This document shows, piece by piece, positions 18,297 to 26,775 of a stretch of 63,138 bases of DNA (its first letter is position 1; each line of letters opens with the position of its first letter). Position numbers and translations under genes: made by a program. The DNA comes from VGMD01 sp964552055 (GTDB lineage Bacteria > Chlamydiota > Chlamydiia > Chlamydiales > 2-12-FULL-49-11), in the NCBI GenBank assembly GCA_964552055.1, contig CAZKFL010000007.1, positions 1-63,138 on the forward strand, written 5' to 3'. Under the pieces are notes generated by a model that saw only the letters and a list, made by a program, of their open reading frames with translations, searched no databases and had not been told where the DNA came from.

Positions 18297-19982
18297 ATGA
18301 ATAATCTTTTTGCTTGTTCTCAAACATTAAAGCTTCCTCTACAATTTACTACAAGACAAGTTCTTGGTGAATGGATGATGCGCGGTATTGAACTTAGGTC
18401 TTCGGCAGGTTTTCAAAAAATCTCGGCAGTTGCTAGTGTTGCTTTATCTCTAATCGGTATGGTTTTCTCTATGCCGCTATGGGCGGTTGGTGAAGTCCTT
18501 GAAGTGTGTACTAAACAAGGAAGGGCTCTCTTCAATGATGTGGTTGATTTGGATGATCAGCCTGTCGAGACTATTGAATTGCATCCTCAAATGACTGAAT
18601 GTATGGGGACTGCTGTTTCTACATTTCAAGCAACTAGCGATCCCAGCTTCTGTGTTGGAAGTGTCTTGCATGGAGCGTTAAAGGCTTCTGCTTTGGGATT
18701 GGGAGGCGGTGTTGATATTTTAACGGATGAAGGGCGTATGCAGACAGCTGATCGATTGGAACAGATGGGATCCAATGCATTTAGATTCTCCGTAGAATGG
18801 GCTGATGTTAAGAAAAATGGATTAGCCCGCTATGTTGAAACGGCTCGTTATTTTCATGAGCGTGGATTTAAAGTAATGATTACGCTTGATCATTGGATGG
18901 GTGATGGAAGTATTGATATTTTTGAAAAACCGGGAGATCAAGAGGCCTTTGTAGAATATGCCGAATCTGTTTACCTTGCTTTTAGACAATATGTCAGTCT
19001 TTTTCTCACATTTAATGAACCTAATGTTGATAGCAATCAGAAATATGTTATGGGGGATTTGCCACCAAAAAAAATGGGAAGATTTTGGTCGTCTATGAAG
19101 TTGTCTGTACTAAAATTGAAAGCTCATAGAGCAGTTTATGATAAATTTCAAGAATTAGAAGAAAGGTATCCAGGCGTTAAAAATGAAGCTCCCCTGCAAG
19201 TGGGTCTTTCGCATCAGGCAATTTCCATGATTGCAGATTCGCGTTTGAATGTTATTGCTCGTGTTGTTGCGTTTGTAATTACGCATACCTTTCATGAATC
19301 TTTTATGCGGATTGCTGAACAGCCTGATATGAAAAGAACGATAGATTTTTTAGGGGTGCAGTTTTATGCCATGCCAAAGGCCGGTAGAAATGGATGGCAA
19401 ATTGTTGACTCTATTGCTACTCCAAGTAGACAAAATCCAAATGCATGGATGGTAGAGGGAATGAGATACCGCTTCAATCCAGAAGGAATACTCCCCGTTT
19501 TGCAAAGCATCGATCATCGGTTGCATAAACCAATGATGGTAACCGAGACGGGATCAGCTGGAGAGATTAACCCTCACGTTGAAAGTCTTGCTTCTCGAGA
19601 CTCTTCTAGTCATCTCAATCAATATTTTAAACAAGATAGCCTCCCAACGGTTTCGCCTGTTCTATTAGATCTTGATATCGAATCGGTTAGCCATTCTAGA
19701 GAGATGGAGATGCGCAAAGCTACCTATTATCGATATAGTTTGCTTGCTATACGGAAAGCTCAAGATCTAGGCATTCGAGTGACAGGTGTCTTTTTATGGA
19801 CCTTATTTGATAATCTTGAATGGCAACATGGCTATAAACCTGGCTGCTTATTTGGAATTCTCGCTAGAGATAGGGATTCAGGAGTTGTTCGTATTACAGA
19901 AGGGTTTGAGACAATTCGTAGAATTTTTACCAAAACAAGAGCTTCGCAACAAAGAGATCCGAGAGTCGTGTTTGCTGCATAA
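18297..19982 (+). CDS. Glycoside hydrolase family 1 protein
   Basis: The catalytic domain starts near residue 120 (NAFRFSVEWADV, MITLDHWMGDG) and shows the acid/base motif TFNEPN (E241) and a nucleophile segment VTETG (E417), followed by the family's C-terminal TLFDNLEWQHGYKPG. Family 1 enzymes cleave beta-glucosides or related sugars. In most of them the nucleophile motif is ENG; here it reads ETG. There is an N-terminal extension of about 110 residues with one hydrophobic stretch (about residues 42-65), not typical of the family. AAGGA precedes the chosen ATG. It lies next to glgA, but a link to glycogen is unproven. Confidence 0.85.
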   Translation: MNNLFACSQTLKLPLQFTTRQVLGEWMMRGIELRSSAGFQKISAVASVALSLIGMVFSMPLWAVGEVLEVCTKQGRALFNDVVDLDDQPVETIELHPQMTECMGTAVSTFQATSDPSFCVGSVLHGALKASALGLGGGVDILTDEGRMQTADRLEQMGSNAFRFSVEWADVKKNGLARYVETARYFHERGFKVMITLDHWMGDGSIDIFEKPGDQEAFVEYAESVYLAFRQYVSLFLTFNEPNVDSNQKYVMGDLPPKKMGRFWSSMKLSVLKLKAHRAVYDKFQELEERYPGVKNEAPLQVGLSHQAISMIADSRLNVIARVVAFVITHTFHESFMRIAEQPDMKRTIDFLGVQFYAMPKAGRNGWQIVDSIATPSRQNPNAWMVEGMRYRFNPEGILPVLQSIDHRLHKPMMVTETGSAGEINPHVESLASRDSSSHLNQYFKQDSLPTVSPVLLDLDIESVSHSREMEMRKATYYRYSLLAIRKAQDLGIRVTGVFLWTLFDNLEWQHGYKPGCLFGILARDRDSGVVRITEGFETIRRIFTKTRASQQRDPRVVFAA

Positions 19983-20001
19983 GCCTTTTGTTTATTTTCT
20001 G

Positions 20002-20026
20002 CTACGCCTCTATATGGGGCGTAGCC
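20002..20026 (+). other. Hairpin after the GH1 gene
   Basis: GCTACGCC and GGCGTAGC form an 8-bp stem with a 9-base loop, 20 bases after the stop codon. No T tract follows, so it may be an RNA-stabilising or factor-dependent end rather than an intrinsic terminator. Confidence 0.4.
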
Positions 20027-20130
20027 AATGTTATACGCTTGCAGCTTCGTGAAATAAAATTATTTCTACTGCTTTTGATTGGGCTGAGCGAAGCAGCAGT
20101 CATATAATCTAGTCTACACCCCGCATAGGG

Positions 20131-20303
20131 GACGTCCTCATTTTTCATAAAAAGTCGGAAAAGTCGGTCAAGATGTTGCTCTAGATTTTTAAAAACTGCT
20201 GCGAGAATATTATCTCTATCGATAAGGCGAGCAGCAGTTTTTAAAAAGATGGAGTGACAGGTTGGCTGAATTTTCTAGTTTTTTTGTAAAATGAGGGCGG
20301 GCA
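20131..20303. repeat. Dispersed palindromic repeat, copy 1
   Basis: A roughly 170-bp non-coding unit. Its ends form an imperfect inverted repeat (GTCCTCATTTTTCATAAAA with the reverse complement of TTTTTGTAAAATGAGGGCGG). Inside, TTTTTAAAAACTGCTGC (20186-20202) and its exact complement (20231-20247) form a 17-bp stem around a 28-base loop. The unit recurs at 29714-29890: the loop agrees at 26 of 28 bases while the stem sequence differs but still pairs. It is most likely a MITE or a mobile structured element. It occupies part of the 611-base gene-free stretch between the GH1 gene and tRNA-Gln. Confidence 0.7.
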
Positions 20304-20321
20304 GTCAATAACCAATTACCA

Positions 20322-20404
20322 CAATAAGAAATCCCAGATCGTGAGTCCGGCAGGATGGGTGAGACAGTGCTTTGCACGGTCACCCGAACGATATGAGATT
20401 TATT
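20322..20404 (+). other. Structured non-coding segment, candidate small RNA
   Basis: Nested inverted repeats suggest one folded RNA. GGGTGA (20357-20362) pairs with TCACCC (20380-20385), and inside it GTGC pairs with GCAC around a TTT loop. Outside, ATCGT (20338-20342) pairs with ACGAT (20388-20392), and an AATAA...ATC strand faces GATTTATT. I do not recognise a known RNA family; 4.5S RNA, RNase P RNA and tmRNA signatures are absent. The strand is not determined. Confidence 0.3.
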
Positions 20405-20547
20405 GAAGTGAGAATTGGCAGGGGGCAGGGGATCTCCCCGACTATTCTTTTTAACGGAACATTAATGAATTAAGAAGATTTAGAAAAACTTTATTCATGA
20501 TTTGCCCAAAATTGCATGGAATAGTAACTTTTTTTGGTGTTTTTCGA

Positions 20548-20577
20548 TTGCAAATATATTGGGGGTTTTTGTATGAT
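20548..20577 (+). promoter_or_regulatory. Candidate promoter of tRNA-Gln
   Basis: TTGCAA (20548-20553) and TATGAT (20572-20577) are 18 bases apart. The expected start of transcription is about ten bases before the mature tRNA. Confidence 0.45.
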
Positions 20578-20593
20578 AATTCACTTTAACGAT

Positions 20594-20665
20594 TGGGGTG
20601 TCGCCAAGCGGTAAGGCAGCGGTTTTTGGTACCGCCATGCGTAGGTTCGAATCCTGCCACCCCAA
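20594..20665 (+). tRNA. tRNA-Gln (anticodon TTG)
   Basis: A full cloverleaf can be drawn. The acceptor strands TGGGGTG and CACCCCA pair over seven bases. The D arm GCCAAGCGGTAAGGC, the anticodon stem GCGGT/ACCGC with loop TTTTGGT (anticodon TTG) and the T arm with TTCGAAT are all present. CCA is not encoded after the discriminator A. Chlamydiae form Gln-tRNA through Glu-tRNA(Gln) amidation by GatCAB, so this tRNA would be charged indirectly. Confidence 0.95.
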
Positions 20666-20829
20666 AAATTCGAGATAAGCTAAGACCATGGTAGGAATTT
20701 GAAATTAATTCTTGCTCTTGTCTCGTACAGTTCTTTTAGTTGTCGCTCTTGTTTTGGGCGCGTTCTGTGCGATCAAAAATTTTCTTATCTTAAGTTTATA
20801 TATTAATGTTTTAACAAAGAGGGTTTGAA

Positions 20830-21387
20830 ATGGACTTAAAACTCGAAAAGCGCCTTGGAAGCAGAAAAAGTGATCTTGGGAGTATTCGTAGAGAAGGTAA
20901 TATTCCTGCGGTAATGTACCTCCGTGAGAAAAAAGGAAGCGAAATGATCTCAGTTAATGGGGTTGAATTTGCAGCGTTGCTTCGAAAAGTGCAAAAGGGT
21001 TGTCTTTCGACTGAACTTCTTACGGTAGAGTTCGAAGGAAAGAAATTAAATGCGCTTGTAAAAGATATTAGCTACCATAGAGTAACTTATGCAATTGAGC
21101 ATTTGGATTTAATGGAAGTTCAATTGGAAGATTACGTGAATGTTAGCGTGCCGATTGTTACGAAAGGCGAAGATTCATGTGCAGGAATTACTCAGGGCGG
21201 TCAATTGAAAAGAGTAAAAAGAACTCTTGAAACTCGTGTGAAAGTTAAAGAGATTCCAAGAGCTTTTGCCCTTGATGTTTCTCCGCTTGAATTGGGACAT
21301 TCAATTAGGATTAGAGATTTAACATTGCCTCCTAGCATGAAAGTAGCTATCCAAAGAGACCAGGTTATTGTGGTAGTTAGCAAGTAA
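20830..21387 (+). CDS. rplY: Ribosomal protein L25, CTC form
   Basis: This 185-residue protein has the N-terminal 5S rRNA-binding L25 domain (KRLGSRKSDLGSIRREGNIPAVMY) and the C-terminal TL5/CTC domain (residues 95-185). It binds 5S rRNA in the large subunit; the long form is linked to stress in other bacteria. It opens a nine-gene operon that runs to hldE. Its TAA stop shares one base with the pth ATG (TAATG). Confidence 0.93.
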   Translation: MDLKLEKRLGSRKSDLGSIRREGNIPAVMYLREKKGSEMISVNGVEFAALLRKVQKGCLSTELLTVEFEGKKLNALVKDISYHRVTYAIEHLDLMEVQLEDYVNVSVPIVTKGEDSCAGITQGGQLKRVKRTLETRVKVKEIPRAFALDVSPLELGHSIRIRDLTLPPSMKVAIQRDQVIVVVSK

Positions 21388-21971
21388 TGAATGGAAATAA
21401 TCTTTTGATTGTTGGCCTGGGTAATCCAGGAAGTGCCTATGAGTCGACTCGTCATAATATTGGCGAATTGATAATAAAGGCAGTTGCTAAAGATCAAGGA
21501 TGGAAGTTTAAGAAAGATCCTCACTTAAAGGCAGAGATTGCTTTTGGAATGAAGGATCAAAAGGAAGTACATCTCTTATTCCCGACAACGTTTATGAATA
21601 ACTCGGGATTGGCTGTACAGAGAGCTTTAGAGATGTTCCAGATAGACATTCAATCCCTTTTAATTGTGGTGGATGATGTTTATATTCCTTTAGGTGAATT
21701 TCGACTTAGGGAGAAAGGATCTCCTGGTGGACATAATGGTGTAAAAAGTGTGACAAATCATCTTTTAACACCAGATTTCCATAGATTAAAAGTAGGTGTT
21801 GGAGCGCCCTATATAGGTGATTTAGAAGAGTTTGTTTTAGGGCAGTTTACTAAAGAAGAGTTTGTAGAGATTCCAAAAGTTGTTAGTCGGGCTCAATTGA
21901 TTATCGATAGTTGGATAAAAGGTGATGTAGGGAGAGCAAAAGAACTTGCTTCTACTACAACAATAAAATAG
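21387..21971 (+). CDS. pth: Peptidyl-tRNA hydrolase
   Basis: Pth frees tRNA from stalled peptidyl-tRNA. The 194-residue product shows VGLGNPGSAYESTRHNIG with the catalytic histidine (about residue 22), FMNNSG, and the DDVYIPLGEFRLR ... GSPGGHNG stretch with the conserved aspartate and histidine. Length is normal. It is translationally coupled to rplY by a one-base overlap, an arrangement shared with many bacteria. Confidence 0.96.
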   Translation: MNGNNLLIVGLGNPGSAYESTRHNIGELIIKAVAKDQGWKFKKDPHLKAEIAFGMKDQKEVHLLFPTTFMNNSGLAVQRALEMFQIDIQSLLIVVDDVYIPLGEFRLREKGSPGGHNGVKSVTNHLLTPDFHRLKVGVGAPYIGDLEEFVLGQFTKEEFVEIPKVVSRAQLIIDSWIKGDVGRAKELASTTTIK

Positions 21972-21988
21972 TTAAGGAGAAACAATTA

Positions 21989-22342
21989 ATGAAGACAGCA
22001 AAAAGATCTTTGTACGAGGGCCTTTACATTTTGCGATCGACGCTTAGTGATCCTGCAAGGGAAGGAGCTCATCGCAAGATTATTTCTCTCATTGAATCAC
22101 TCGGTGGTTCCCATGAGAAAACAATTGATTGGGGTCGAAAGAAATTAGCATATAGAATTAAGGGGAATGGAGAAGGTCATTTTTATTTAATATACTTTTC
22201 TCTTCCTACAGAAAACATTAATGAGCTTATCAGAGAAAATCGTCTTAATGAAGATCTTCTTAGATTTATGAATGTTTTAATTGAGAAGACTCCAGAAGGA
22301 GACGAAATTAAATTTAAGCAAATAGTTGAAGTGGAGAGGTAA
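21989..22342 (+). CDS. rpsF: Ribosomal protein S6
   Basis: This 117-residue protein has the S6 ferredoxin-like fold with YEGLYILRSTLSD at the start, the DWGRKKLAYRI strand and the LNEDLLRFMNVLIEK end of the fold. S6 binds S18 on the 30S platform. AAGGAG lies nine bases before the ATG. It is followed five bases later by rpsR, its assembly partner, in the usual S6-S18-L9 order. Confidence 0.96.
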   Translation: MKTAKRSLYEGLYILRSTLSDPAREGAHRKIISLIESLGGSHEKTIDWGRKKLAYRIKGNGEGHFYLIYFSLPTENINELIRENRLNEDLLRFMNVLIEKTPEGDEIKFKQIVEVER

Positions 22343-22347
22343 TACCT

Positions 22348-22608
22348 ATGATGAACACAAGAAAGTCATACTCAAGCGGTGGCAATTCAGCTCAACCAAT
22401 GAAGCCTAAGTCTTGTCCGTTTACAGCTGTTGGAGTAAAAGAAATTGATTACAAAGATGTTGATACCCTAAGAATGTTTATTACTGAAAAAGGTAAAATT
22501 TTACCTCGAAGAATTACAGGGGTTTCTGCATATCACCAAAGAAAACTTGCCGCTGCAATTAAGCGTGCAAGATATATGGCTATTTTGCCATTTGTCGCAA
22601 AGGATTAA
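22348..22608 (+). CDS. rpsR: Ribosomal protein S18
   Basis: The 86-residue basic protein has the S18 core: DYKDVDTLRMFITEKGKILPRR... followed by ITGVSAYHQRKLAAAIKRAR. The zinc-type cysteines are reduced to one. ATGATG gives two adjacent starts; GGAGAGG upstream supports either. S18 forms a heterodimer with S6, encoded just before it. Confidence 0.96.
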   Translation: MMNTRKSYSSGGNSAQPMKPKSCPFTAVGVKEIDYKDVDTLRMFITEKGKILPRRITGVSAYHQRKLAAAIKRARYMAILPFVAKD

Positions 22609-22621
22609 TAGGGAGTATTTA

Positions 22622-23212
22622 ATGGCAAAGTATCATGTACTTTTATTAGAAGATATTGTTAATTACGGCAGAAAAGGTGACCTTGTTCATGTAGCTCCAG
22701 GATTTGCGAGAAATTTCCTTTTGCCACAAAAAAAGGCTCTTTTAGCGACTCGAGTTACCATTAAAATGAGAACAAAGCTTCAGGAAGAGCGTAGTTTACA
22801 AGCTTCAATTGATCGTAAAGAATCAGAGAAGCTTGCAGCAACACTTGAAGGAAAAACTTTTGAAACAATTGTTAAAGTTGATCCAGAAGGTCATTTATAT
22901 GGTTCTGTAACCGCTGCTGAAATCATGGATATTATGAATCGAGAAGGGTACGAAATTACTAAGAAGCATGTAGCTTTAATTCATCCAATCAAAAACTTAG
23001 GTTCACACCAAGTAAATTTGAGATTGCCGGAAGGTGTTGAAGTTTCAGTTGGTCTTATTGTAAAACCTGATCGTGAAATAGTTAAAAAAGCTGTAGCTAA
23101 AGAAGAAGTAGCTCCTGTTGATTCAGCCTTAGCTGATTCTGGAGAAGCTTTAGAAAATGATGCAGCACCAGAAGACATAAAGAGCGAGAAGAAGAAGAAA
23201 GAGAAAAAATGA
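22622..23212 (+). CDS. rplI: Ribosomal protein L9
   Basis: The N-terminal domain (HVLLLEDIVNYGRKGDLVHV, then PGFARNFLLP) is the L9 signature. The long helix and C-terminal domain follow to about residue 150. A tail of about 45 residues is acidic, then ends in a lysine run (KSEKKKKEKK); such low-complexity tails are lineage-specific. GGGAG lies eight bases before the ATG. Its TGA stop overlaps the ispE ATG (ATGA). Confidence 0.95.
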   Translation: MAKYHVLLLEDIVNYGRKGDLVHVAPGFARNFLLPQKKALLATRVTIKMRTKLQEERSLQASIDRKESEKLAATLEGKTFETIVKVDPEGHLYGSVTAAEIMDIMNREGYEITKKHVALIHPIKNLGSHQVNLRLPEGVEVSVGLIVKPDREIVKKAVAKEEVAPVDSALADSGEALENDAAPEDIKSEKKKKEKK

Positions 23213-24003
23213 TGAGAGAATTTTCGCCTGCAAAGGTGAATCTTTTTTTTCGAGTATTATCGAAGCGACCTGATGGATACCATGAGGTCGCTTCACTTTA
23301 TACAGCTGTAAATTTCGGTGATTTTCTTACTCTAGAAAAATCGAATACGGATTCCTTTTATTCCAGTGAGAGTTCCTTATTGAATGATTCATCGAATTTG
23401 ATTATAAAGGCAAGAGACGCATTCCGAAAGAAGACTGGCATTAGAGATTCTATTTCAATTAAACTTGAGAAGAATATTCCAATGGGAGCCGGTTTTGGTG
23501 GCGGAAGTAGTAATGCTGCAACTGTTTTGTGGATGATGAATAATTATTTCGGGAAACCTCTTTCTTTGAGTGAACTGATTGAAATTGGTTTTACAATTGG
23601 AAGTGATGTTCCTTTCTTTTTTTCAGAAGGAGGAGCTTATTGCACGGGCAGGGGAGAAATGTTTAGGAACATAAATGTGATTCAGTCGTTTTGGATAGCG
23701 AAGCAAAATGGAGATTTTTTAGCAACTTCTGATGTGTATGCGGCTTGTATTCCGCAGGAAGTCTCTAGAGATGACTCATTGTTTGTGAATGATTTGGAGC
23801 CTGCTGCATTTCGGATAATGCCTAAGCTTAGGAGTTTTAAAGAAGATCTAATTCGTCTTGGATTTTCAAATGTCGTAATGACAGGAAGTGGGACTGCATT
23901 TGTCTGTAACGGTGATATCAAAAACCCTAAGCTTCCTAATACAACGTTTAATTTCGTAACTACAATTCAAAGAGACCAGTTAAAATGGTATGGAGAGAAA
24001 TGA
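23209..24003 (+). CDS. ispE: 4-diphosphocytidyl-2-C-methyl-D-erythritol kinase
   Basis: IspE phosphorylates CDP-ME in the non-mevalonate isoprenoid pathway. The N terminus FSPAKVNLFFRVLSKRPDGYH and the GHMP-kinase glycine loop PMGAGFGGGSSNAA (about residues 95-108) are clear; VMTGSGTAFVC is the C-terminal glycine-rich motif. At 264 residues it is a little shorter than the usual 280-290. It overlaps rplI at its start and the AspRS gene at its end, both by ATGA, so the operon is tightly coupled. Same position as CT804 in C. trachomatis. Confidence 0.94.
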   Translation: MMREFSPAKVNLFFRVLSKRPDGYHEVASLYTAVNFGDFLTLEKSNTDSFYSSESSLLNDSSNLIIKARDAFRKKTGIRDSISIKLEKNIPMGAGFGGGSSNAATVLWMMNNYFGKPLSLSELIEIGFTIGSDVPFFFSEGGAYCTGRGEMFRNINVIQSFWIAKQNGDFLATSDVYAACIPQEVSRDDSLFVNDLEPAAFRIMPKLRSFKEDLIRLGFSNVVMTGSGTAFVCNGDIKNPKLPNTTFNFVTTIQRDQLKWYGEK

Positions 24004-25811
24004 CAAATCGTATTCTTGCAAAAGAGCTTCTGACTCATGAGGGGCATGAAGTTGTTATAAAAGGGTGGCTAAATAATTTTAGGGCACTTGGAAAAGTGAA
24101 TTTTTTGATTGTGCGTGACAGGACAGGGCTTGTCCAGGTTGTTATTGAAGATAAGGAAGAATATAAGCGAATTTCCGATTTGCAACCAGGCTCGATTCTT
24201 ACAATTCACGGAAAAGTTCAAGCAACGGATAAAGCAGAACTAGGTGCCGAGATTGTTGCTCCTCGAATTACGGTTGAAGTTCCTATTCATGAGGTTCCGT
24301 CGATTGAATACAATAAGCAAACGATCCCTTCAGATCTTGAGCATATATTAGATCATAGGCCGATTGCTTTGCGTAACCGTAGTTTGCAAGCTGTGTTTAA
24401 GATTCAAGCAGAGATTGTTCATGCCTATAGACTCTTCATGCATGATCAAATGGGAGCCGTTGAGTATTTTGCGCCAAATATAATTGGTGCCTCATCGGAA
24501 GGTGGAGCAGAATTCTTTAATGTGGATTATTTTGGATATACGGCAACACTTGCGCAAAGTAGTCAGCTGTATAAGCAAATTATGGTGGGTGTAAATGAAA
24601 GGGTATTTGCATTAATGCCATTTTTTAGAGCAGAGCCTTCACATACCCCAAGACACTTAAGTGAAGGGAAGCAATTCGAGTTTGAGATGGGATTTTTTGA
24701 CTCATGGCATGAAGTAATGGATGTTCAGGAAAATTGTATTAAATTTATTATGAGATCTCTTGAAAAAAATTGTGCAGCAGAACTCATAACTCTTGGAAAT
24801 CCATTAATAAAAGTACCCTCTGACGTTGCATTTCCAAGATTAACATTTAAAGAAGCTCAAGAAGTCTTTTTTGAGCGTACAGGAATAGACGAGCGTTTAG
24901 AGCCGGACCTTAGCCCTCATGCCGAACGTGAGTTATGTGCATGGTCACTTGAGAAGTTCGGAACAGAACTTGTATTTGTAACTGACTGGAAAACTGTAAA
25001 GCGTCCCTTTTATTCCTTTCCTAAAGAAAATGATCCTAATTTAACAAATACGTTTGATCTTTTATGCGCAGGTACTGAAATCACTTCTGGTGGACAGCGT
25101 AGGCATACCTATGACTCTATGGTTGAGGGTATTATTTCTAAAGGAATGGATCCTAAGAATTTTGCAGATTATCTAAGCATTTTTAAATATGGCATGCCTC
25201 CACATGGTGGTTTTGGAATGGGACTAGAAAGACTTACGATGACACTTTTAAGACTTAGAAACATTCGAGAGACTTCGCTCTTTCCTTCTGATCCAAAAAG
25301 AATTGCTGGAAATCGAATTAAAGCAAATATCTTTTTTGGTGGGGAAAATATAAGAGGGGAAATCATAAGGTTATTAAGGCATAAAGGAATTGTATTTAAG
25401 CACTTCAGTCATGAGGCGACTCTTAGTTCAGCAGATTCAGCTAGAGTTAGAGAGACAAAGCCGGAAGAGGGTGTTAAAGCAATTATTCTTCGTGGAAAAA
25501 ATAGCAAAAAAAATTATCAATTTAATTTACCATCCCATGCAAAGCTTGATATGAAAGCAGTGGCATTGATTGTGGGGGAAAAATGTGAGTTTGAAGACCC
25601 TTTAGTAATCCGGGAAAGATTTGGCCTTGAAATTGGGGGTGTTCCTCCATTTGGAATCCTCTTTAATATTGAAACATTTTATGATGAAACAATAACTGCT
25701 CATGAAACAGCAGCTTTTAATTGTGGACTCACAACGGAATCGATTATCATGACATCGAAAGATCTGATTGAGGTTGTAAGTCCAAAAATTGGGAGGTTCA
25801 TAATTGGATGA
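24000..25811 (+). CDS. Archaeal-type aspartyl-tRNA synthetase fused to a YbaK-like editing domain
   Basis: Residues 1-430 are a class II AspRS of archaeal/eukaryotic type: N-terminal OB fold (VVIKGWLNNFRALGKVNFLI), motif 2 FFRAEPSHTPRHLSEG, KRPFYSFP, and motif 3 GGFGMGLERL followed by RNIRETSLFPSDPKR. Residues 440-603 resemble the YbaK/ProX aminoacyl-tRNA deacylase fold (FKHFSHEATLSSADSARVR, LDMKAVALIVG, EIGGVPPFGI). Bacterial-type AspRS, with its GAD insertion, is clearly different. Archaeal-type AspRS in bacteria is often non-discriminating or works beside the normal enzyme. GGAGA precedes the ATG at 24000, which overlaps the ispE stop. Confidence 0.88.
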   Translation: MTNRILAKELLTHEGHEVVIKGWLNNFRALGKVNFLIVRDRTGLVQVVIEDKEEYKRISDLQPGSILTIHGKVQATDKAELGAEIVAPRITVEVPIHEVPSIEYNKQTIPSDLEHILDHRPIALRNRSLQAVFKIQAEIVHAYRLFMHDQMGAVEYFAPNIIGASSEGGAEFFNVDYFGYTATLAQSSQLYKQIMVGVNERVFALMPFFRAEPSHTPRHLSEGKQFEFEMGFFDSWHEVMDVQENCIKFIMRSLEKNCAAELITLGNPLIKVPSDVAFPRLTFKEAQEVFFERTGIDERLEPDLSPHAERELCAWSLEKFGTELVFVTDWKTVKRPFYSFPKENDPNLTNTFDLLCAGTEITSGGQRRHTYDSMVEGIISKGMDPKNFADYLSIFKYGMPPHGGFGMGLERLTMTLLRLRNIRETSLFPSDPKRIAGNRIKANIFFGGENIRGEIIRLLRHKGIVFKHFSHEATLSSADSARVRETKPEEGVKAIILRGKNSKKNYQFNLPSHAKLDMKAVALIVGEKCEFEDPLVIRERFGLEIGGVPPFGILFNIETFYDETITAHETAAFNCGLTTESIIMTSKDLIEVVSPKIGRFIIG

Positions 25812-26775
25812 TAGAGCAATTATTGTAACGGGAGGCTGCGGTTTTATTGGGTCGCATGTAGTGCGAGAATTAAATCGTCTGGGATTTGGTAAGGATATTA
25901 TAATAGTTGATGACTTTAAGATGAGCTCCAAATGGAAAAATATCCGAGGGTTAAAGTATGGAGATTTTATTTCTCGGTATGAGTTTTTTGATTGGCTTGA
26001 AGATAGACCCGATGAAGTAAAAGCAATTATTCATTTAGGCGCTAATTCTTCAACAACAGGAACAGATGGTGATGAGTACTATGATTTAAACTACCGTTTT
26101 ACTGTTGAATTAGCAAAATATGCATTGGATCATGGGATTCGATTTGTATATGCATCTTCCGCCTCAACTTATGGTGATGGAAGCGAAGGTTTTTCAGATA
26201 ATCATGAAACAATTGATTTTTTGATGCCATTAAATTTGTATGGAATGTCTAAGCAAATGGCTGATCAGTGGATGCTTAGAAATGATGCGCTTGATGATGT
26301 TGTGGGTCTAAAGTTTTTTAACGTCTATGGCCCTTATGAATCTCATAAGTCTAGAATGGCTTCTATGTGCTACCATATGTTTAATCAAATTCAAACGGAT
26401 GGAAAAGTAAAGCTCTTTGAATCAAGTTCATCTAAATATGCTAATGGGGAACAGTTGCGTGATTTTATTTATGTAAAAGATGTTGCAAGAATTACTTGTG
26501 AATTTCTTTTCAACGATGCAGCAGGAATCTATAATGTAGGAACTGGACAGCCAAGAAGCTTTAATGACATGGCTAAAGCAATTTTTCACTCTCTAAAAAA
26601 GTCTCCCAATATTGAATATATTCCGATGCCATTAGACCTGTCTAAAAGCTATCAGAATTATACTTGCGCAGACATGGGAAAGTTAAGTGGTGTTATGAAC
26701 CTTCCTGAAAGCTCGCTTGAGTCAGGAGTAAAAGAATATGTAGAGAATTATCTTTTAAAAGGTGTTGGATGCTAA
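25804..26775 (+). CDS. hldD: ADP-L-glycero-D-manno-heptose-6-epimerase
   Basis: This 323-residue short-chain dehydrogenase has the NAD(P) motif VTGGCGFIGSHVV at residues 8-20, the catalytic YGMSK (YxxxK) near residue 144 and the RDFIYVKDVA segment. It makes the L,D-heptose donor for the LPS inner core. The start is TTG, eight bases after GGGAGG, overlapping the AspRS stop. The next gene supplies the kinase step of the same pathway. Confidence 0.92.
   Translation: MDDRAIIVTGGCGFIGSHVVRELNRLGFGKDIIIVDDFKMSSKWKNIRGLKYGDFISRYEFFDWLEDRPDEVKAIIHLGANSSTTGTDGDEYYDLNYRFTVELAKYALDHGIRFVYASSASTYGDGSEGFSDNHETIDFLMPLNLYGMSKQMADQWMLRNDALDDVVGLKFFNVYGPYESHKSRMASMCYHMFNQIQTDGKVKLFESSSSKYANGEQLRDFIYVKDVARITCEFLFNDAAGIYNVGTGQPRSFNDMAKAIFHSLKKSPNIEYIPMPLDLSKSYQNYTCADMGKLSGVMNLPESSLESGVKEYVENYLLKGVGC

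Noticed and set aside
19786..20052. Plus-strand open frame overlapping the GH1 gene end
   Set aside because: It lies in another frame of a well-supported enzyme, has no ribosome binding site and no recognisable product.
20322..20404. Structured segment as 4.5S, 6S or RNase P RNA
   Set aside because: The conserved cores of 4.5S and RNase P RNA are absent, and the long bubble of 6S cannot be drawn.
20495..20689. Minus-strand open frame of 64 codons
   Set aside because: It covers the tRNA-Gln gene in antisense; the RNA explains the sequence.
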